This document shows, one piece after another, positions 7,750 through 12,198 of a DNA stretch of 12,198 bases (positions are counted from its first letter, which is position 1; each line of letters starts with the position of its first letter). The notes under the pieces were generated by a model, which ran no database searches, had not been told where the DNA came from, and saw nothing but the letters and a program-made list of their open reading frames with translations. Source of the DNA: Pavlovales sp. CCMP2436 (Eukaryota > Haptophyta > Pavlovophyceae > Pavlovales); NCBI GenBank assembly GCA_026770615.1, contig MU631331.1:594881-607078 (forward strand), read 5' to 3'. Made by a program: the position numbers and the translations under genes.

Positions 7750-7819
7750 GTTTGTATTATATATTATATATATATATATGTATGGCCATGAGCGACATAT
7801 ATATATGGCCATGAGCGAC
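7750..7819. repeat. AT dinucleotide repeat and 15-bp direct duplication
   Basis: A ta-rich microsatellite around 7757-7780 is followed by atggccatgagcgac, a second short (at)n, and another atggccatgagcgac running into the repeat copy at 7815. This looks like slippage or a small tandem duplication. Confidence 0.8.
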
Positions 7820-7888
7820 GCAGCGATCATCAGACCAGCACACCTTCCAGAGACAGTCAGACGCCAGCTTGGATCCGGCTATCAGTAA
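7815..7888 (+). repeat. Diverged dispersed-repeat copy C
   Basis: gcgacgcagcg...cagaccagcaca...cagtcagacgccagctt-ggatcc...tatca follows the inner half of copy A (from about 59 to 122) with scattered substitutions and small indels. It has the same orientation as copy A and is inverted relative to copy B. Confidence 0.8.
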
Positions 7889-7973
7889 GTTAATAGACGC
7901 TGTCGCCCGGCCAGCTCGACAGCGTGCTGCCGTGCATCATTACTGATAAGAATCCAAGTTGCGGCTGACTCTC
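7852..7973. repeat. Nested foldback: imperfect outer arms around a perfect 9-bp hairpin
   Basis: Outer arms 7852-7888 (gacagtcagacgcc...atcagtaa) and 7940-7973 (ttactgat...ctgactctc) are inverted repeats with a few mismatches and a small indel. The right arm is a further diverged copy (D) of the dispersed repeat. Between them, acgctgtcg (7897-7905) and cgacagcgt (7917-7925) are perfectly complementary with an 11-nt loop. The whole could fold into one long stem-loop. Its function is unknown. Confidence 0.75.
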
Positions 7974-7988
7974 CTGTGATGTCTTAGC

Positions 7989-8173
7989 TTATATTATGCA
8001 TGTATTATATTATTTGATGTTATTTGATTTTGAGTTTAAATCGGAATGAATTTATATTATCTATATTCTGTATCGTCAAGAAGTAACGTTCTACAGACGA
8101 TGCATCGGCATGCGCGCACGCGGCCCGCTCAACCAGCACTCTGCGCGCTTCACGGAGGCACCGGCCAGTTTGA
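7989..8173. other. Short AT-rich flank downstream of CFAP144-like gene
   Basis: No gene is seen. This stretch should include the 3' UTR of the minus-strand CFAP144-like gene that ends at 8174. Confidence 0.4.
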
Positions 8174-8932
8174 TCAGCCGATAATGCCGGCGTGCGAGGT
8201 GTGCGAGGGCCTCGCCGGGTTCGCCACGTTCATCGGGCCGAGCAGCATGCTCTGCTGGAACTTGGTGATGTGGCTTGCGTGACGACCAAAGTGGAAATCT
8301 CGAGAGGGAACGCGCCCAGTTTTGTAGTCAACCTCGAGCCCCCAGCCCAGCTCGGCCGATGCGGTCACCGAGCGCGTGTATTTTTCGGCCAGCGAGAGCT
8401 GCGAGCGCTCGTGCCGGCGGTTAGAGTCCACTAGCTTGGACGCTGAGCGCCACTCAACGGCAGCCGCCGGATTCTCCTCGCGGCGCAGAAAGGCCGAGTG
8501 CGAACGGAGAAAAATGTCCGCGCTCTGCTGCGCGCGCGGGAGCTCGAGCTTTAGTGGATGGTCCCACGGGGACGAGTGCGCGAGCGGGTCAACGCGGGCG
8601 AGCTTGGCGCTGAGCGCCGGGTCCATCTTGTACGATGGTGGCCGCCGGTCGCCAGTGATGATGTCGAAGCTTGCAGACCTGTACGCGCTGGGCGGCACAA
8701 GCTTGCCGCGTGGGTCGCCCCCGGCGGCGATCCGCGCAAACATCTGGTTGGTCGTGAGGAACGGCTCGGGGTCGCGCGCCGAGGTTTCGAGCACCATGCG
8801 CCCGACGCTCGACATGTGGTCTCTTTTCATCTTGGTGTGGTCCTGCACAACCTCCACGCGCTCGCCCTTCGCCGCCTCAATGATAGACTGGAGCGGGTCG
8901 AAGAAATCACGCGCTGTGGTGGTCGCGACCAT
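8174..8932 (-). CDS. CFAP144: CFAP144/FAM183-like ciliary microtubule protein
   Basis: CFAP144 (FAM183) proteins are small axonemal proteins, reported among the inner proteins that line ciliary doublet microtubules. This intronless frame gives 252 residues from the first in-frame ATG (8932). Family resemblance lies at residues 184-231. In order it shows KY, a short polar stretch, then AELGWGLE (193-200), RDFHFGR (211-217) and an IT-containing end (222-223) followed by the hydrophobic SMLL. This spacing matches the KY...E-GW-LE...HF-R...IT pattern of the family. The N-terminal half (residues 1-150) is Lys/Arg/Pro-rich, has no membrane segment, and makes the protein longer than animal members (about 130-140 residues). 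The assignment rests on motif memory, not a search. Even if the exact family is wrong, the composition suits a structural ciliary protein. It diverges from DBP3. Confidence 0.65.
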   Translation of the reverse strand: MVATTTARDFFDPLQSIIEAAKGERVEVVQDHTKMKRDHMSSVGRMVLETSARDPEPFLTTNQMFARIAAGGDPRGKLVPPSAYRSASFDIITGDRRPPSYKMDPALSAKLARVDPLAHSSPWDHPLKLELPRAQQSADIFLRSHSAFLRREENPAAAVEWRSASKLVDSNRRHERSQLSLAEKYTRSVTASAELGWGLEVDYKTGRVPSRDFHFGRHASHITKFQQSMLLGPMNVANPARPSHTSHAGIIG

Positions 8933-9280
8933 TGCAGCACGAGGAGCAAGGACGAGCAGAGCAGAGCTGGCAGAGGCCAGAGCGCGAAGTAACTGTCCAA
9001 GATAACGTCCAGAAGGGTGAGCCGATTTTTTTCGGTTGTGCTGTCGCAAAATATACACCAGCTGGAACGACGTCGCAGTAACTAATCGCTGCTCAGGGGG
9101 GCTGAGCGCCCCTTCCCACTGCAGATATCATGAAAGCCACCTCCCTCAACGCCTAAGACAATTGCGGGTGTGTTGAAGGGTCAATCTAACTAACTAACGT
9201 CCCCCGACTTGCAACCCCCCGCCTTGAATTAAAAATTCTGCAGCACCGACGTGGGCGTGGCCGGACCCGACGTCCTCGTG
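8933..9280. promoter_or_regulatory. Divergent promoter region of CFAP144-like gene and DBP3
   Basis: Only 348 bp separates the two start codons, so both promoters overlap or adjoin. Candidates are a TATATTTTG string on the minus strand near 9056 facing the CFAP144-like gene, and ttaaaaattc near 9229-9238 just before DBP3. A small palindrome, ccga-tttttt-tcgg, lies near 9022-9035. These are weak and unconfirmed. Confidence 0.35.
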
Positions 9281-10765
9281 ATGGAGAAGAAGGACGACCC
9301 CACGCTGAGCGATGCCGAGTGGGCCGCGGCCAAGGCCGCGAAGAAGGCGAAGAAGGCCGCCAAGCGCAAGGCCGCTGACGGCGAGGCCCCGTCGTCCAAG
9401 AAGGCCAAACTGGAGGCGGAGCTCGTGCCCGCGTCGTCGGACAAGCTCGCCGAGAAGAAGGTGGCCGGCGCCAAGGGCGGTGGCGGCGGTGGTGACGGAT
9501 GCACGCCGGTGGCCGCAGCCGCGTACTGGGAGGAGCACCGAATTGCTATCTCGGGCGACGAGGTGAGCCAGTTTCGGCCGAGCCTCACGTTCGGCGAGGT
9601 GGGCTTCGATCCGGAGGTGCTGCGCGCGACCGAGACCTTCAAAGACCCGACGCCGATCCAGGCCACCTGCTGGCCCATCGCGATGGCGGGCCGCGATGTG
9701 ATCGGCATCGCCGAGACGGGCTCGGGCAAGACGCTCGGCTTCTTCCTCCCCGCGCTCATGCACATCCGCCGCAAGCCGGCGCCCAATGGGCAGCGGCCGA
9801 TCCGCGTGCTCGTCCTCTCGCCCACGCGCGAGCTCGCGATGCAGACGGAGTGCCTCATCATGACGGCGGGCGCGCACTGCGGCATTAGCTCGCTGTGCGT
9901 GTACGGCGGGGTGCCAAAGTTCCCGCAGATCAAGGCACTGCGCGCGGGCGTGGACGTGGTCGTCGCGACACCCGGCCGTCTGCTCGACCTGGTTGTCAAC
10001 GACCGCGCGGCCGAGCTCGGCGCTGCTGACTTTGTGGTACTCGACGAGGCAGACCGACTGCTCGACCTTGGCTTCGAAAAGGACGTGCGCTCGATCGTCA
10101 GCGCGACCGCGCCCATCGCCGTCCGCCAGACGGCCATGTTCACCGCCACGTGGCCAGACTCGGTGCGTACGCTGGCGGAGGACTTCCTCACACGGCCGGT
10201 GACAGTGACCGTCGGATCAACTGAGCTCACGGCCAACCACCGCGTGCAGCAGATCGTCGAGGTGATTGAACCCGAACGGAAGGACTCTCGGCTGCTGCAG
10301 ATGCTCAAGCAGTACCACTCCTCGCGGACCAACCGCGTCCTCGTCTTCGCGCTCTACAAAAAGGTACGCCCGGCACGCCCCACACACCGCCTAGCACGCA
10401 ATTGCCGTCCATTCTTGCCCCGCCTCACCCCCCGCGCCCGCCCCGTGCACGGCTCGCAGGAGGCGGCGCGCGTGGAGGTGGCGCTGCAGCGCGCGGGCTA
10501 CAACTGCTGCGCCATCCACGGCGATCAGTCGCAGCCGCAGCGCACAGCGGCACTGGGCGACTTCAAGAGCGGCAAGTGCCCGTTGCTCATCGCCACGGAC
10601 GTCGCCGCGCGCGGCCTGGACATCCCCGATGTGGAGGTGGTGATCAACTTCACCTTCCCGCTCACGATCGAGGACTATATCCACCGTATCGGCCGCACGG
10701 GCCGCGCGGGCAAGTCCGGCATCTCGCACACGCTCTTCACGCTGCACGACAAGGTGCATGCCCCC

Positions 10766-10805
<40 letters not shown>

Positions 10806-11130
10806 ACTCCCACCGCCGCACCCACACCCACCCACAAACGTGACCCTTGCGACTGATGTGCACAAAAATGCGTCCGCGTGCAACCCACACCCGCACGCCC
10901 GCGCGCCCCGGTTCACGCCCTCTGCGCCCGCCGCGTCCAATTTTTCGCGCGCACAGGCGTGCGCGGGCGCGCTGCAGAATGTGCTGCGCGAGGCGTCACA
11001 GCCCGTGCCCGACGAGCTGCTCAAGTTTGGCTCGACCGTAAAGAAAAAGGAGCACAAGCTCTACGGCGCATTCGGCCCCAAGGACGGCGAGGTCGCCAAG
11101 GCGCCGACGAAGATCACCTTTGATGATTAG
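9281..11130 (+). CDS. DBP3: DEAD-box ATP-dependent RNA helicase DBP3, 3 exons
   Basis: Dbp3 is a nucleolar helicase that assists pre-rRNA processing in large-subunit assembly. Exons 9281-10363, 10460-10753 and 10957-11130 give 516 residues, close to yeast Dbp3. The N-terminus is Lys/Ala-rich ([11 protein letters not shown] at 20-30), fitting nucleolar localisation. The Q motif is PTPIQ (123-127), preceded by Phe120. Motif I is AETGSGKT (144-151), Ia PTRELA (181-186), Ib TPGR (230-233), II DEAD (255-258) and III FTATWP (287-292). Motif V is [12 protein letters not shown] (406-417) and [10 protein letters not shown] (436-443). The join ALYKK-EAARVE and the tail [20 protein letters not shown]...KITFDD are specific to Dbp3 rather than DDX5-like helicases. 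The start is the first ATG; the frame is open upstream only to a TAA at 9230. Intron 1 is in frame and stop-free, and intron 2 holds a 39-nt C run. Confidence 0.95.
10364..10459 (+). other. DBP3 intron 1 (96 nt, phase 0, stop-free)
   Basis: The donor is AAAAAG^GTACGCC and the acceptor GGCTCGCAG^GAGGCG. Removal joins ALYKK to EAARVE as in Dbp3. Length is 32 codons with no stop, so retention would insert a Pro/Arg-rich 32-residue segment into the second RecA domain without a frameshift (exitron-like). Confidence 0.93.
10754..10956 (+). other. DBP3 intron 2 (203 nt, phase 0) with long poly-C
   Basis: The donor is GACAAG^GTGCAT and the acceptor CGCGCACAG^GCGTGC. Splicing joins TLHDK to [18 protein letters not shown], the family's C-terminal region. 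The frame would read through poly-Pro and then stop within the intron at TGA 10841-10843 if unspliced. Confidence 0.93.
10767..10805 (+). repeat. 39-nt poly-C homopolymer inside DBP3 intron 2
   Basis: Uninterrupted C from 10767 to 10805, preceded by ccccct and followed by a C-rich, A-punctuated tract. It is on the sense strand, starting 13 nt after the donor. Its exact length is likely unreliable in sequencing. Confidence 0.95.
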
Positions 11131-11742
11131 GGCGGCGCGACGGGCCCACTATTCAACGTGTGTCATAGAGATCAATCTTTATATTAACCATTAACTACGT
11201 CGCTTACGAACGAACTCATTCCCAGTAACTTAAGTTAAGTTCAATGATAATAAGTAACGACAATCGTCTAACTTTACGACACAAGTATAAATAGTTAAAA
11301 CATTAATAATTTAATATAATGCCACTGGTAAGCCCGGAAATATTTTGACCCGTCGCCCAGTTCTAATATCGTGGTGCTAATTTAGAATTATAGCAATAAA
11401 TTGTCGTTTATAAAGCAAGGCCAGCTTAGCAATTAAACGATACCTGTCCGATAGCATGCCTGAACACAAGAAATAAAGAAGGAAGTTTGCTACTACGCCT
11501 ACATCTCTCTAATTTACTAACTATAAATGGTCAATGAGACACTCAATTAAGAAGAGCGGACGGCGACCACAACAAAGCAACCAGACTCACAACGTTTGGT
11601 AGTTAGAGTGAGTGCAAAACTAACTTTTTCATATATATCAGATATTCATGATAATCACCGGCAACTAATTCTGCAACAGGTCCGCTTGCACCGGTCACCC
11701 GATCGGAACAGCTCCACCGCAAACAGTGTCAAGATCACAACA
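11131..11742. other. AT-rich intergenic region downstream of DBP3
   Basis: This is convergent spacing between DBP3 and the minus-strand partial gene. AATAAA strings occur near 11395 and 11473, but both are far from the DBP3 stop. A 12-bp palindrome taacttaagtta is at 11226-11237. gggtcaaaat on the minus strand near 11350 resembles the tip of the MITE-like element but is too short to call. No gene is seen. Confidence 0.5.
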
Positions 11743-11927
11743 TCAGATGCGCGAGGCGGGTCGGGTGCATTCTCGCTCCATCAGCTCTTCCGGAAACGGC
11801 ATGTAGGTGGACAGGTAACTGTGCGTTCGTGGACGGGCTAATCTGAGGCGGAGGCAACTCGGCGGGCACGCCGCCACTTGTGCACCTCGATGAGCACCGC
11901 GCCCAGCTCGTTGGGCTCGATCTCGAC
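11743..11927 (-). CDS. 3' exons of an unrecognised minus-strand gene (partial)
   Basis: Two candidate exons are 11927-11878 and 11818-11743. The first follows a CCAG acceptor and reads VEIEPNELGAVLIEVH in phase 0. A 59-nt GT-AG intron (11877-11819, donor CACAA^GTGGCG, acceptor GCACAG^TTACC) then joins in phase 2 to NYLSTYMPFPEELMERECTR then PASRI and TGA. The combined reading is compact and protein-like, with acidic and hydrophobic residues that the neighbouring frames lack. The alternative is to read on without splicing, ending HKWRRARRVASASD (stop at 11838-11840). I do not recognise the family. Upstream exons are unclear; a minus-strand frame around 12055-12160 (with YNELMAAQ) may contribute but is interrupted by a C/G homopolymer. 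Confidence 0.45.
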
Positions 11928-11940
11928 CTGGCAGGCGGGC

Positions 11941-11992
11941 GGTATGCACAGGGCGGTATGCACAGGGCGGTATGCACAGGTATGCACAGGGC
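11941..11992. repeat. Tandem repeat of ggtatgcacagggc (3 full, 1 short copy)
   Basis: Units are 11941-11954, 11955-11968, a 10-nt unit lacking gggc at 11969-11978, and 11979-11992. The full units are identical. The tract lies directly upstream, on the minus strand, of the acceptor at 11928, so it probably sits inside an intron of the partial gene. Confidence 0.93.
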
Positions 11993-12176
11993 GGTCACGC
12001 GTGAGACAGGTCCGCGAAGAGGGAGGCCGCGAGTTGCCACACGGGCGATGGGCGGGGCGCAGCATCTCGAGAGCTCGCGCGGGGTCCGCACGCGAGGCAA
12101 GGGCAAGGGTGCCCCCCCCCCTCCCCTGTGCTGCCATCAGCTCGTTGTACACGTAACCCCTCCCCTTAGCCCTCAA

Positions 12177-12198
12177 CCCCCCCCCCCCCCCCCCCCCC
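12177..12198. repeat. Poly-C run at the window edge
   Basis: At least 22 C reach the last base. A C-rich stretch also lies at about 12112-12125. The true length is not known because the window ends inside it. Confidence 0.9.

Noticed and set aside
9229..10332. 367-residue minus-strand frame opposite DBP3
   Set aside because: Ser/Ala/Arg-rich antisense shadow; the plus strand has all DEAD-box motifs.
11340..11360. Third MITE end (gggtcaaaat on the minus strand)
   Set aside because: Only about 10 bases match clearly, too short to separate from chance.
11596..11841. 81-residue plus-strand frame
   Set aside because: Runs through AT-rich intergenic DNA, has no recognisable motif, and conflicts with the better minus-strand exons.
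1..12198. tRNA or rRNA genes
   Set aside because: No T-loop GGTTCGAATC-type box with a matching acceptor stem was seen on either strand; a covariance-model scan was not possible.

Overview
This window is nuclear DNA of a eukaryote. Genes on both strands are interrupted by short GT-AG introns, the coding DNA is very GC-rich, and the intergenic DNA is AT-rich and full of repeats. A probable ciliary protein (CFAP144 type) suggests a flagellated unicell. The GC-rich coding style, poly-C introns and cytosolic-type UDP-xylose synthase would fit an alga such as a haptophyte, but the taxon cannot be proved from this sequence. The window opens inside a repeat and closes inside a poly-C run, which are typical assembly break points, so it may be a whole contig.

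Layout: (1) 1-1257 is mainly gene-poor, with a 130-bp repeat at 1-130 and one possible orphan terminal exon at 176-250. (2) A divergent pair follows: the beta subunit of the nascent polypeptide-associated complex (BTF3, minus strand, 2 exons) and UDP-glucuronate decarboxylase (UXS, plus strand, 3 exons), separated by about 0.7 kb. (3) 3894-4704 is an intergenic stretch with a decayed mobile-element end. (4) 4705-6543 holds an intronless minus-strand folylpolyglutamate/dihydrofolate synthase. (5) 6544-8173 is a 1.6-kb repeat island with a 431-bp MITE-like element (23-bp terminal inverted repeats, AGAT target duplication) that carries a 37-bp perfect hairpin, followed by a nest of inverted repeats related to the first 130 bases of the window. 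(6) A second divergent pair follows: CFAP144-like (minus) and the DEAD-box helicase DBP3 (plus, 3 exons). (7) 11131-11742 is AT-rich intergenic DNA. (8) The last 450 bases hold the 3' exons of an unrecognised minus-strand gene.

The genes are unrelated housekeeping functions (cotranslational protein targeting, nucleotide-sugar synthesis, folate metabolism, cilium structure, ribosome biogenesis). There is no operon-like or defence-like system. The most interesting signals are genomic: an intron in UXS flanked by an 18/20 direct repeat of its own exon boundary (a footprint of recent intron gain), very long poly-C tracts inside introns, an exitron-like intron in DBP3, and the structured repeat island. 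I did not find a convincing novel multi-gene system.
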